Source: Candidatus Aegiribacteria sp. MLS_C (GTDB lineage Bacteria > Fermentibacterota > Fermentibacteria > Fermentibacterales > JCC-6). From it: a DNA stretch of 64,000 bases. Of the stretch, positions 8,255-17,178 are shown in pieces (the first letter of the stretch is position 1; the number at the start of each line of letters is the position of its first letter). The stretch spans positions 124,001 to 188,000 of the forward strand of contig LQBI01000032.1 in assembly GCA_002030045.1 (NCBI GenBank), read 5' to 3'. The notes beneath the pieces were generated by a model that was not told the DNA's origin, made no database searches, and was given only the letters and a program-made list of their open reading frames with translations. The translations under genes and the position numbers were made by a program.

Positions 8255-8829
8255 GGCCTGACATGCTGCCCGATCCCTGCTGCTTCCCTTCCCCATGGGC
8301 TATCTCGGGCCTTCCCGGGAGGTGTACGGATGTGAGCAGCGCCGAATAGAGACGTCCTCGCAGGACTATTCGGTTTTCTGAAGAGCAGGTAGAACCTTCG
8401 CACGGCAGTATTCCCACCCCTGAAGAGACCGTTCAGGATGCTGCTCCTGGAACCCCAAGTCCTCCTGGAGTACTCTGCAGGCAGGACCAGTCCCTTCACT
8501 GCCACTTCGCTTCCCTCCTTCTACGGACGGCTGTAGTTCCGCTCCCGTCCAGGGACAAGACTGCTATACAGGTTCTTCTTCCTAAACAGGCCGGTGGATT
8601 CTGCCGGACTTGCGCCCATAACTGGTCCGAAACTTATCGAAGACCTTATGGCAGCCGGGTAGCAAGGGTGGAAGGGGGCAGAGTTATCAGGCTGTATATC
8701 AGGGAATATGCCCCCGTAAGTGTTTGGCGGGGGCATGTTGAGTGTAACTGCCGCGAGGTCAAAAGGGCTTTTCAATCATGTCTCAAGTGATTGCTTTTGC
8801 AAAATGTCGAAAAGCTTGTCAATGTATTT
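8255..8829. other. Gene-free stretch with one strong hairpin
   Basis: No convincing gene is present; the minus-strand ORFs here show no recognisable motif. A perfect 9-bp inverted repeat atgcccccg / cgggggcat lies at 8708-8736 around an 11-base loop and could be a terminator or an insertion-sequence end. This is the left edge of the insertion-rich region after msrBA. Confidence 0.4.
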
Positions 8830-9306
8830 TTAGCGGTCGTCCGTCATGACAGCACGTGCATATTCTCGAGTTCGTCCTGTGCGCTGTTCAGGTTCAGTTG
8901 CGGGTACCGAATCCATGATAAGGATGATACTGCTGAGGATTACAGTTCTATCATTCAAGCGTTACTCGATATCCTTGATTCGCTTATGGAACAGAACCTT
9001 CTGGCTGGACGGGTCTTCGCGCATGAGACCGTGTGGTTCGATGAAGGAGACATACTGTTTCCAACCTACTAGCTTCCACAGAATGAAATAGGGGTGAAAG
9101 TTGCCCGCCTCGAAGAATCCCACGCCTTTGCCCCGGCTCAGGTTCCTGAGCAGGAAGAGATCCATTCCTTCCTTTTCCAGAATGGCTTTGTGGCCGTCGC
9201 ACCAGCTCTTCAGATCGGTGACAAACTGATATTCGCTCTCGTTGAGCGCAACAGTCAGGATGGTGGTTTTCCCACCGCGCCTGACGTGAAAGAGCGGCTG
9301 GAACAG
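8830..9306 (-). pseudogene. Type III restriction/DEAD-like helicase, C-terminal fragment
   Basis: The frame encodes VALNESEYQFVTDLK followed by LFLLRNLSRGKGVGFFEAG and WKQYVSFIEPHGL. These are conserved in the C-terminal nuclease-like part of type III restriction Res subunits and related helicases. An in-frame TAA at 8962 interrupts RIKDIE-RLNDRTVIL, after which the similarity continues briefly and ends. The upstream side is cut off at about 9306 by an IS21 fragment. It is a dead remnant of a defence gene. Confidence 0.6.
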
Positions 9307-9485
9307 TTGCTTGCAACTGACCTTCTGGACAGACTGCTGCACCACTGCAACGTAGTCAACATCGATGGAAGATCTTTCCGGCTTAGAAACATCGAACAGA
9401 GAATCCCGGCAAAGGAATAATCAATTTGAAAGCACATCATGGAACAAAGGGGACCTTCTATGCTGTGCGGGGAAGTAGGTGTCCA
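9307..9485 (+). mobile_element. IS21-family remnant: istB 3' end plus terminal sequence
   Basis: The translation LLATDLLDRLLHHCNVVNID matches the C-terminal tail of IstB, the IS21 transposition helper ATPase. It ends IEQRIPAKE and is followed by an element end containing gaaagcacatcatggaacaa. The same tail and end recur at 11964-12213 with scattered differences. A further terminus-like copy (tgcggggaaatggatgtccc) lies at about 9497-9516. Only the 3' end of the element remains. Confidence 0.65.
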
Positions 9486-9519
9486 CTAACTGCGGGGAAA
9501 TGGATGTCCCTTGACATCT

Positions 9520-9680
9520 GGCAGAAGACTGCTCGATGAAGGAAATGACTTTCATCTGTACACCGCACTTCGGACACTTCAGAGCATCGACGTCCCAGAC
9601 TTTCTTGAGAAGCGCCGCCCACAGCTGTTTTCTACGTCTGGAACATGAGGAACGGCCTCTTATCGAAGCAGGTTCAAAGA
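9520..9680 (-). pseudogene. IS91-family transposase C-terminal fragment
   Basis: The minus strand reads RRRKQLWAALLKKVWDVDAL then KCPKCGVQMKVISFIEQSS. This is the zinc-ribbon C-terminal segment of Y2/IS91 transposases and is close to the fragment at 11629-11961. The IS21 end abuts it at about 9517, so one element was probably interrupted by the other. Confidence 0.6.
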
Positions 9681-9790
9681 AATCCCCGAATCCCTGCGAC
9701 TATTCTGCATTTGGACAAACCTCAACCGTGAAGCAGATCGGTGAATCCTGAACATACTATACAAAGAATACGAAATCGGTCAGAATGTGT

Positions 9791-9859
9791 AAAACGCGGG
9801 TCAGGAAGCATCGTTACCGGGTACTCCTTGCAAAGTGTGAGATCCAGTTTCCTATTGCT
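9791..9859 (+). repeat. IS91-type element end, copy 1 (inverted partner at 15633-15700)
   Basis: This 69-base sequence (acgcgggtcaggaagcatcg ... cctattgct) matches the reverse complement of 15633-15700 at about four of five positions. Copy 2 lies downstream of an IS91 transposase remnant and exactly at the truncation of an aminotransferase gene, so both are read as ends of the same IS family in opposite orientation. Confidence 0.5.
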
Positions 9860-9867
9860 GCAATGGA

Positions 9868-11280
9868 TCAGAGGACGATGACCTTGCACGAAACAGATAG
9901 AGACCCGTTAACCACCGTGACTATGTAGGTTCCTCGAGGGAGTTCATCATTGAAGATGATTGTATCCTGATCGTTGAATTCACCGTAGAGTTCCAGTCTT
10001 CCAGCGATATCATATATGAATACCTCGTATTCACCGAAGTAGCCCCCGACATTGAATCGAAGGGAGCCCCGGGCAGGATTGATCACAGGGGAGATGCTCA
10101 GTCCGGATAATGGGGGCTGTATCTCGCTCTCACCGATGGAAGATACCGAATCCCGGGGGACGAAAACAAAATCCGGGTCCGACCGACCAGCTTCAACCCA
10201 CGCAACCCAGTAACCGTTCTGATCACTGCAGACGGACAGATCGTCCTCCTCGATATCAGATATTCCGGATTGGACTACGTAAGTATCCGGATTCCAAACA
10301 TCCAGGTAGTGTCTTGAAATGATAGATCCATCCTCAAACCATGCGAAAAGCAGACCCTCATCATCCGGGTTACAAGACATCGACCACGGAGAGTCGGGCG
10401 GGGGCATGGAGTATGGGAAAATGTATGATTCCGTCGAATCAGGACCTTCAGCGTTGAAAGCGGTGCAGCACATAGAGTCCTGAAAGGTGGATATCCAGAG
10501 AGTCAGGATCTCGGATGTACAGCTGCCGGCCACCTTGAGTTCCGGCATGTCATCCATGTAGTAACATTGGCCAGAGTAGAAAGAACTCGTGCTCAATCCA
10601 AGGGCTCTATCCGAGAGGATCTCGTGGATCCCCGAATAGAAAATGTTATCGATACCATGCCAGTTGAAATACCAGTGCCAGAAATACATTGGTTCCGGCT
10701 GGCAGCAAGATACAGGTCTGATCAAAGAGGTGATTGCACAGTATGTGAATGCGAAAGTGAGATTTCGTGCCTCGGATAGTATCAGGTCCATTGTACTGCT
10801 GTCTGGAACGAACCGTGCGGTCGCCACGCCCAGTTCACCTGTCTGATAGTCGTATGCAGTGTAGTTTGAGGATATGAATACCGGCGTGTCATTCAGGGAG
10901 TGTCTGGCTACCCGGATTGACATGTAAACTTCATCGGGTTCATAACTGCCGATGATCAGGTCCTGGTAATCAATTTCATAAGCACTTTCGATCGAAAGCG
11001 AATATGGATCGAGGAGATACAGAGAATCAGCCTGCGCGAGGTTCCAGTTACTTGTGGCACAGACAATGTACGGTTCTCCGCTGAAGTGTATTTCGCCCAA
11101 CGTCAGCTCTGGAGATATGAAATTCCGAGTTGCGGAGGAATCGGATAGCATGAGATGGGACTGGCCGCCTGCACTCCATGCTATGGAAACAATGTCATCC
11201 GTACTGAGGATATCAACACTTGAAATTGAAGGCTTTGGGAATAGAAAGAATAGAGCCAGTAGGTAAATGCTCATTCTCAT
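9868..11280 (-). CDS. Secreted protein with T9SS/FlgD-like C-terminal domain
   Basis: This 470-residue protein has an N-terminal signal (MSIYLLALFFLFPKPSISS). The body is acidic and aromatic with many short strand-like blocks, some alternating with Cys (VSCCQPEP, QDSMCCTAFN). The final 80 residues (VGGYFGEYEVFIYDIAGRLE ... GTYIVTVVNGSLSVSCKVIV) resemble the C-terminal sorting or FlgD-like Ig modules of FCB-group secreted proteins. I recognise no enzyme motif. Base composition is clearly more AT-rich than the flanking operons, consistent with transfer. Its stop is nine bases from an IS91-type end. The start could be either of two nearby Met codons. Confidence 0.7.
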   Translation of the reverse strand: MRMSIYLLALFFLFPKPSISSVDILSTDDIVSIAWSAGGQSHLMLSDSSATRNFISPELTLGEIHFSGEPYIVCATSNWNLAQADSLYLLDPYSLSIESAYEIDYQDLIIGSYEPDEVYMSIRVARHSLNDTPVFISSNYTAYDYQTGELGVATARFVPDSSTMDLILSEARNLTFAFTYCAITSLIRPVSCCQPEPMYFWHWYFNWHGIDNIFYSGIHEILSDRALGLSTSSFYSGQCYYMDDMPELKVAGSCTSEILTLWISTFQDSMCCTAFNAEGPDSTESYIFPYSMPPPDSPWSMSCNPDDEGLLFAWFEDGSIISRHYLDVWNPDTYVVQSGISDIEEDDLSVCSDQNGYWVAWVEAGRSDPDFVFVPRDSVSSIGESEIQPPLSGLSISPVINPARGSLRFNVGGYFGEYEVFIYDIAGRLELYGEFNDQDTIIFNDELPRGTYIVTVVNGSLSVSCKVIVL

Positions 11281-11531
11281 ATTGTTTCATTTCCTTCCAT
11301 CGAAAACCCAATTTGATAACTAATCAGGGTATATGGAGTTGTCAATGATTGGTTCTGGCTGCGCACTATCCATATATGAAACAGTTGGCCGTATTCAAGA
11401 GTGAATGCCCTCGCTGGAGTGAACAATAGGAATCTTGATTTCAAACCGTTCCGGCAATATTCCTGAAACAGCATATTCGTTTCAATAAACCTTCGATTCC
11501 TGACTGAAAATGAGTATACTTTCCGAGTCAT
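11277..11531 (-). CDS. Small hypothetical protein, doubtful
   Basis: This 84-residue ORF overlaps the start of the secreted-protein gene by four bases (ATGA), which is its best support. It is AT-rich like that gene, has no signal peptide and no family I recognise, and could be a remnant or chance ORF in the leader region. Confidence 0.25.
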   Translation of the reverse strand: MTRKVYSFSVRNRRFIETNMLFQEYCRNGLKSRFLLFTPARAFTLEYGQLFHIWIVRSQNQSLTTPYTLISYQIGFSMEGNETI

Positions 11532-11628
11532 ATCCAGTCAACGAGAAGACTGGATGATAACCGGATGATAGTTTCGAAAAAAACCGTATCAGGATGCATA
11601 TTCCTCCATACGCCGGATCCGAGAATTA

Positions 11629-11961
11629 CTATCCAACCTCTATTTCCGGAACGTTGTCTAGCCATGGAACGTAATCCACATTGGGTTCACAGACCATCTC
11701 CAAAGGCTGTGGCGGTGGTCTGGGGTCCTCCCACAGATCGAGATGCTTCAGAATCCGCTTAATGACAGAAGACTGCTCGATGAAGGAAATGACTTCAGAA
11801 GCGAAGCGGCCTTCATTCTGTCCACCGCACTTCGGACACTCGAGAGCATCAGCATTCCAGATTCTCTTAAGGAGAACTGCCCATTGCTGTTTTCTCCTTC
11901 CTGAGTATGAAGTACGACTTTGAGATGAAACGGATTCCTCATTGGCTAATGCCTTCGGCAA
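11629..11961 (-). pseudogene. IS91-family transposase, C-terminal third
   Basis: This ORF of 110 residues contains GRRKQQWAVLLKRIWNADAL, the zinc-binding CPKCGG, IEQSSVIKRILKHLDLWE and a Pro-rich end (RPPPQPLEMVCEPNVDYVPW). This is the usual C-terminus of Y2 rolling-circle IS91 transposases. The catalytic N-terminal and tyrosine region is absent, and an istB fragment lies just beyond its upstream end. It is a non-functional remnant. Confidence 0.65.
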
Positions 11962-11963
11962 AA

Positions 11964-12213
11964 TGCCCTGCCTTAATCACCTCGAACAAGAGCATCAGGG
12001 AATGGCCCGATATGCTTGCCGGTGACGAGGTGCTTGCAACAGCACTTCTGGACCGCTTGCTGCATCACTGCAATGAGGCAAGCATCGATGGCAGGTCATT
12101 CAGGCTGAGAAACATCGAACAGAGAATCCCGGCAAAGGAATAATCCAGTTTGAAAGCACATCATGGAACAAAGGGGACCGTCTGCGTTGTGCGGGGAAAT
12201 GGGTATCCTTTGA
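11964..12213 (+). mobile_element. IS21-family remnant, second copy of istB 3' end
   Basis: The translation ALITSNKSIREWPDMLAGDE then VLATALLDRLLHHC matches IstB C-termini. It ends in the same IEQRIPAKE tail and the same terminal sequence as 9307-9485, finishing near tgcggggaaatgggtatcct. The element end sits directly against a truncated aldo/keto reductase gene, which was probably the insertion target. Confidence 0.65.
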
Positions 12214-12215
12214 CA

Positions 12216-12570
12216 ATTGTCCGAAGCCGAGAAGCTGGTGCTGGCGGAAGGACGGAAGGAATTCAGAAGCAAGAGGTCCATACCATGCACCGACTGCAGG
12301 TACTGCCTGCCGTGCCCGGAGGGTGTGGGCATTCCCCGGATACTCGCATACTGCAACATGAGCGAGATGTACCATGCGCCTGAAACCGCGGCAAAGCACT
12401 ACGCCTTCCTCAATGAGGAACGGGCCGACAGGTGCACGGAATGCGGGAGATGCATGGAGAAATGCCCGCAGCACATAGATATCATCAGCAGATTGAAGGA
12501 GGCTCACAGCCACCTGACCCGACCGTCTTCGCGTCCGTCTACCTGGTGGTGCCGCTGGAAAGACCGCTGA
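12216..12570 (+). pseudogene. Aldo/keto reductase with 4Fe-4S clusters, 3' fragment
   Basis: About 100 residues match the C-terminal iron-sulfur part of ferredoxin-type aldo/keto reductases: IPCTDCRYCLPCPEGVGIPR and DRCTECGRCMEKCPQHIDI. The TIM-barrel catalytic domain is missing because the frame enters IS21-end sequence at about 12214. The stop at 12570 lies 32 bases inside the convergent permease gene, and the last residues look non-native. The fragment cannot be enzymatically active. Confidence 0.65.
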
Positions 12571-13348
12571 CTATCCTTCTCTGAAGCAGCAGGACCATGG
12601 CCACCAGTGGCAGGACCGCCACAATGGCCGCGGCGGAGAGTTCCGACCAGGGTACCCTGTACTGTCCGGGGAACTTCGCTATGGCCACCGGCACCGTCTG
12701 CATCACCGGGTTTGTCATGATTAGAAGCGCGAAGAAGAACTCGTTCCAGGCGTATATGAACACAAGTATGGCCGTGGTCAGCACCGCGGGGGCCGCCACC
12801 GGGGCGAATACCCTCCATACGGTGGTCCATGGTCCGCACCCGTCCATCACCGCCGCCTCCTCCAGCTCCGGCGGAAGCCGTCTGAAGAAGCTGGTCAGCA
12901 TCCATATGGCCAGGGGCAGCATGAGCCCGGTATAGGGCAGTATGAGCCCGGGAAAGGTGTTCAGCAGGCCCAGGCTCATCAGCATGCGGTATACGGCGCC
13001 GGCTATGGACACCTGGGGGAACATGGAAGCGGCCAGCACCAGACCCAGCGCCGGCCCCCTCCATCTGCCGCTCATACGGGAAAGCGGGTAAGCGGCAAGA
13101 ACCCCTATGGCAACGGTGAACAGAGTGGTTACGGAAGATACGAGAAGACTGTTCCCCATGCTCCTCAGGAACCCTCTCTCCTGCAGGACCATCCTGTATG
13201 AATCCCAGTAAAGATCGGGCAGCAGGGAAGGCGGTCTGCGGCTCACCAGACCGGGGGACTTCAGCGAGGTGCTCAGTATCCACAGGACCGGTCCCAGGCA
13301 GAACAGCAGCACCGCTATGAGAACAAGAACCGTCCACAGCCTTCTCAT
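12539..13348 (-). CDS. Carbohydrate-type ABC transporter permease (MalG/CUT1 family)
   Basis: This 269-residue inner-membrane protein has six hydrophobic segments. The permease loop that contacts the ATPase reads EEAAVMDGCGPWTTVWRVFAPVAAP, the EAA motif of CUT1 sugar permeases. The start at 13348 overlaps the stop of the upstream permease as ATGA. The track ORF starting at 13732 is the wrong start. With the two genes upstream it forms the uptake system; no ATPase gene follows, so a shared MsiK/MalK-type ATPase elsewhere is implied. The substrate is unknown. Confidence 0.85.
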   Translation of the reverse strand: MRRLWTVLVLIAVLLFCLGPVLWILSTSLKSPGLVSRRPPSLLPDLYWDSYRMVLQERGFLRSMGNSLLVSSVTTLFTVAIGVLAAYPLSRMSGRWRGPALGLVLAASMFPQVSIAGAVYRMLMSLGLLNTFPGLILPYTGLMLPLAIWMLTSFFRRLPPELEEAAVMDGCGPWTTVWRVFAPVAAPAVLTTAILVFIYAWNEFFFALLIMTNPVMQTVPVAIAKFPGQYRVPWSELSAAAIVAVLPLVAMVLLLQRRIVSGLSSGTTR

Positions 13349-14211
13349 TCGGTCATCATCCTTCTGCCAAGGGTCCTTACCAGTATGACCGACAGGACGG
13401 CTATTATCAGGAATACCACCACGGCCACCGCGGAACCGTAACCGTACTGCTGCTCGGGGAACATCTTCAGGTATCCGAAGAACTGCAGCACCCCCGTCTT
13501 CCCTGAGGGGGCGCCCTGTGTCATGACGTAGACCAGGTCGAAGACCCTGAAGGCGTCCATCACCCGAAACAGCAGCGCCACGAGAAGAGCCGGGCGGATA
13601 AGGGGCAGCGTGATACGGAAGAAACGCCTGGAGGGTCCGGCCCCGTCCATGCGGGCAGCCTCCATCAGCTCCTCCGGCACCGTCTGAAGGCCGGCCAGGG
13701 CTATCAGGGCCACGAAGGAGGAGGATTTCCATACGTCAGCCAGTATGATGGCCAGCCGGGCCGTGGATGGCCGGGCCAGCCAGGCGCTGTACATCCTCAG
13801 GGAATCTCCGTGGAGCAGGTAATTGACTATTCCGTACTGGTCATTGAATATGTACTTCCACATTATGGCGGCCACAACCGTAGGCACCGCCCACGGAAGT
13901 ATGACCGAAGCCCTGAAGAACCCCCTTCCGGTCACGACCCGGTTTATGGCCAGGGCTATAAGGACTCCGGCCGCCATCTCCAGGGAAACGGAGGCCATGA
14001 CGAAGATGAAGGTGAATTCCATCGTATCCAGTGCCTGTCCGTCACCTGCAAGGCGGCGGTAATTGTCCAGCCCGCAGAACTCCCGTCCGGTGAGGGGACT
14101 GTCCCGGTAGAGGCTGTTCACCATGGTGCTCAGCACCGGGAAGACGAGAAAGCCGCAGAGAAAGAGAACGGCCGGTGCCATCATGATGATTCCCATCCGG
14201 CCCTTTCTCAA
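13345..14211 (-). CDS. Carbohydrate-type ABC transporter permease (MalF/CUT1 family)
   Basis: This 288-residue protein has six hydrophobic helices, beginning MAPAVLFLCGFLVFPVLS and LDNYRRL as in UgpA/MalF-type permeases. Its EAA loop reads EELMEAARMDGAGPSRRFFR. It lies three bases after the binding-protein gene and overlaps the second permease by four bases, so the three form one operon. It moves an unknown, probably sugar-like, substrate across the inner membrane. Confidence 0.88.
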   Translation of the reverse strand: MRKGRMGIIMMAPAVLFLCGFLVFPVLSTMVNSLYRDSPLTGREFCGLDNYRRLAGDGQALDTMEFTFIFVMASVSLEMAAGVLIALAINRVVTGRGFFRASVILPWAVPTVVAAIMWKYIFNDQYGIVNYLLHGDSLRMYSAWLARPSTARLAIILADVWKSSSFVALIALAGLQTVPEELMEAARMDGAGPSRRFFRITLPLIRPALLVALLFRVMDAFRVFDLVYVMTQGAPSGKTGVLQFFGYLKMFPEQQYGYGSAVAVVVFLIIAVLSVILVRTLGRRMMTE

Positions 14212-14214
14212 TTT

Positions 14215-15483
14215 CTATTCTTCCAGTCTGTCCAGTATTTCTCGAATATCCCTGCCGGCTTCCTCCGCCATGGCAGGAATACTGCCTTCGGACTCGCCGA
14301 TGGCGGAGTGCAGGAAACCCTGCAGACGGTTGGATACCTGGGGATAGAGCGGCGACCCCGGCCTTGGCACAGCATTCTCGAATACCGCTTCCATCTCCTG
14401 GAAATGGGGATTCGCCGCCAGCACCAGGCTGTCCGCGTAGAGAGACCGCCTGGCCGGGGGTTTGCCCACCTCGGCCGCGAAGAGCCTCTGCACCTCCTCC
14501 GAGGTCATGAAGCTTATGAAGCGGAAAGCCTCGTCCGGATGAGCTGAGTAGGCGCTTACGCCGAAACTCCATCCTCCGAGAGCGGAAACGCTTTCACCTT
14601 CGGGAAACCGCGGAAGTATGGATATCACCACCTTCCCCGCCACCTGTGACATTTCGGGGTCTGCGCAGAGAGCCCAGGCGTAGGGCCAGTTCCTGTGGAA
14701 TACGGCTCCTCCGGAGGCGAACAGCTCCAGCGATTCCTGCTCCCTGTAGGTGAGTATGCCCGGAGGGGTCATTCCGTCCAGGTGAACCAGGCTGTCCCTT
14801 GCAAACCTCAGCGCCCTCAGCGCTTCGGGGCTCTCCGGTTCCATCAGCGACCCGCCGGCGGAGCCGGTCAGTTCCAGCATGTTGCAGATCAGGCCCTCGT
14901 ACTGGGCCATCTGGGCGGAGTAGCCGTAGAGCGCTGGGTCATCCTCCCCTTTCAGCACGCTGTCGGCGGCAGCCACCAGCTGCCCCCATGTCTCCGGGAC
15001 TGGGAGGCCGTACTTCTCCAGCAGGTCGGATCTGCAGAATAGCACCCCGGCGTCAAGGAAGAAGGGTACGCCGTACACGCTTCCCTTCCAGGTGACCGCC
15101 TCCACGCAGCCGTCAAAGAAGAGTTCACGCTCCTCCTCAGGGAAGGAGCCATCCAGTGGAAGGGCCCACCCCACCTCCGCGAACTCCGGCGGCCATACAA
15201 CGTCCATGACGAACACGTCCACAGAGGTATCCCTGTTCCTCAGCCTCTGGGAGAGCATGTCGTGAAGCTGTGTGGAGGAGCTTGGGCCGGTTTCCAGTAT
15301 CACTTCCACGTCCGGGTTCCGTTCATGGAACCTGTCTATGGCCTCCTGCCAGGTCGCAGGCGAGTTCGGCCTCCATGTGAGCACGCTGATACGGGTTACG
15401 CCATCGTCCCGGCTCTCCCCGCCGCAAGATGAAAGAAACACGCATGCGGCCAACGCGGCCGGAACTCCAAGTTTCCACAGCAC
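14215..15483 (-). CDS. ABC transporter solute-binding lipoprotein (family 1)
   Basis: This 422-residue protein has a lipoprotein signal ending FLSSC (Cys20). The body has family 1 solute-binding features: ISVLTWRPNSPATWQEAIDR, a VDVFVMDVVWPPEFAEVGW region and GGWSFGVSAYSAHPDEAFRF. The start is GTG at 15483 after ggagagg. Permease genes follow at once. The surviving end of an aminotransferase gene overlaps the leader, so the operon may once have begun further upstream. Sugars or related polyols are the usual ligands; none can be named here. Confidence 0.85.
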   Translation of the reverse strand: MLWKLGVPAALAACVFLSSCGGESRDDGVTRISVLTWRPNSPATWQEAIDRFHERNPDVEVILETGPSSSTQLHDMLSQRLRNRDTSVDVFVMDVVWPPEFAEVGWALPLDGSFPEEERELFFDGCVEAVTWKGSVYGVPFFLDAGVLFCRSDLLEKYGLPVPETWGQLVAAADSVLKGEDDPALYGYSAQMAQYEGLICNMLELTGSAGGSLMEPESPEALRALRFARDSLVHLDGMTPPGILTYREQESLELFASGGAVFHRNWPYAWALCADPEMSQVAGKVVISILPRFPEGESVSALGGWSFGVSAYSAHPDEAFRFISFMTSEEVQRLFAAEVGKPPARRSLYADSLVLAANPHFQEMEAVFENAVPRPGSPLYPQVSNRLQGFLHSAIGESEGSIPAMAEEAGRDIREILDRLEE

Positions 15484-15489
15484 GTCAGA

Positions 15490-15630
15490 TCACCTCTCCT
15501 CCGAAAGGGCGCTCTCCAGGGCGTCCACTACTCTGTCTATCTCCTCCCTGCTGATTACCAGAGGGGGCATGAACCTGTGCACGGGCCCAGTGGGAAGGGA
15601 CGAGTAGACCCCCTCCTCCATCATTCTCAG
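15490..15630 (-). pseudogene. Class III aminotransferase, 3' terminal fragment
   Basis: The last 46 codons read MMEEGVYSSLPTGPVHRFMP then PLVISREEIDRVVDALESAL, the C-terminal strand and helix of class III pyridoxal-phosphate aminotransferases. The frame is cut abruptly at about 15631, where the IS91-type end begins, so more than 350 upstream residues have been lost. Confidence 0.6.
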
Positions 15631-15632
15631 CT

Positions 15633-15700
15633 AGCAATAGGAGACTTGTTTCCACACTTCCACGGAGTACACGGTAACGATTCTTCTTGACCCGCGTTCT
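15633..15700 (-). repeat. IS91-type element end, copy 2 (inverted partner at 9791-9859)
   Basis: The reverse strand reads acgcgggtcaagaagaatcg ... ctcctattgct and matches the 9791-9859 sequence. It marks the exact point where the aminotransferase gene is broken and lies about 160 bases downstream of the IS91 transposase remnant, as expected for the element's 3' end. Confidence 0.5.
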
Positions 15701-15861
15701 TACCCATTGTCACCAATCTCGGTACTAGATCGCAGAATACCAGGGCAGAACTGACCGGTCAAGTGTGAATGAAGCCCTGAACTGAAAACAGAACATGCCC
15801 CTAGATTCACCTGCCCCGTAAGATCAGGAACTCATTCACCCAACCTCGCCATCCTGATGGA

Positions 15862-16603
15862 TCAGATTCGCAGCTTCAAATGGAAACTGCAGGTTTCGGA
15901 AACATCATCTCTCCAGGGAACGTAGCCAACGCAGGGCCCGCAGACGAGTTCCGGTGACAGCGGTAGTTTTGATAGTGCAGTTTCTGAAGGAAACTGCCAA
16001 GCTCATCCTATTGGATGAGCCCTAATTCGCTAGAATTGGCCGATGACCTGTTTGGCACCTTTCCTGGGAATGTGTGATGTAATGCGCGCAATCCATTCCA
16101 GCGGGTCAGTCACGTCGAAGTTCCTGGCAAGGCCGGGATGAAAGTGTTCACCTCTGTAAAGGACCGTATCCGAGTCTTCGCTATAACTCATCCTCTCCAG
16201 TGGGAAGGGAGCCCTTGATATGTATTCGCCGAGAGCTTTTCGGGAATCTTCGTCTTCAGCCTTGACAGGTCTTCCACAATGAACGCTGAAACCAGGATAA
16301 CCACAGTCTTGTGGTTCCCGGGAGATCCCGGAAGCCCCTGCACTTGCAGGAAAAGGCTCTCAGGTATTCGGCACCGCATTCCTTGCACCGGATCCTGGCG
16401 AAACCGTAATGAGGATCGCCGCGTTTAAGGTACTTGCCAACGACTTCATCGGTTACGGGACGCCAGAATCCATAGCGCTTGGAGAAGCGCTTGTCGTATA
16501 CATCCCGGAATTCCCTGTAATGAGAGTCCAGCAATCTGTACAGAGGGGTGTTCTTCGGGCGCCTGGGTCTGTATTCTTCCGGAAATACGCAGCAAACGCC
16601 CAC
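15862..16603 (-). pseudogene. IS91-family (Y2) transposase, decayed
   Basis: Three blocks in order are recognisable. The N-terminal block is DTP-like NTPLYRLLDSHYREF, FSKRYGFWRPV and the zinc motif CKECGAEYLRAFSCKCRGF. The central block in another frame has PLEWIARITSHIPRKGAKQV ending at a TAG. The C-terminal end reads PELVCGPCVGYVPWRDDV. Large internal segments, including the catalytic tyrosines, are deleted and the frames do not join. It is the longest IS91 remnant here and probably the parent of the nearby element ends. Confidence 0.65.
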
Positions 16604-17178
16604 CTATCACCTCCAGGTGAAGGGTGAAGCGCCTGCCGGCACAGCCTCTCGTCAGGTGCCATTCCGACCATGATCCGTGTTATTCACTGTTTTGTGAAGC
16701 ATGCACTCATGATCGGTTCACCATTCTGCATGGATGATGTATACTCATGTTTACATATAAAGTCAAACTGAAGTGTATCTCTGGTGTGAAAAAGTCATTA
16801 CAGGACAACTCCCGGACTGGTTGGGAGGGGAATCCGGGGGGGGGCCAGCCCAGAACTCTGAGCCTCATATCTGCCCGGAAGCAGCTTGCCAGACGCACCT
16901 TATGAGGAACATCCTGGACAGCGCACCCAAGCGTCTATCATCGGATCACATACTATGCCGCGTCATAGCGGACCGGATATATCCATTCGGGTACGCGGAT
17001 CGAATCCTTGCCAATGCCGAGAACCATCGCTTCGAATGGTAGGACAATACAGATGCTGTTCCCGGTTATCCCCGAGCATACTCGACATCCGAAGATATCG
17101 TCCTCCGTTCCCGGCGCTTGGTAATCCTGATAGCGTTGGAGCAGCGGACTTCCTGGTGGCAAACAGAACTGGTACTGT
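16604..17178. other. Gene-free stretch between IS91 remnant and msrA duplicate
   Basis: I find no supported gene. The ORFs here are short and without motifs. The first 150 bases are AT-richer and probably represent the non-coding 5' side of the IS91 element. Confidence 0.4.

Noticed and set aside
8521-8775. 84-residue minus-strand ORF as a gene
   Set aside because: No motif, no ribosome site that stands out, and it includes the 9-bp inverted repeat; it lies in the insertion-rich debris.
12504-13337. 277-residue minus-strand ORF
   Set aside because: It lies in another frame of the ABC permease and has low-complexity shadow composition.
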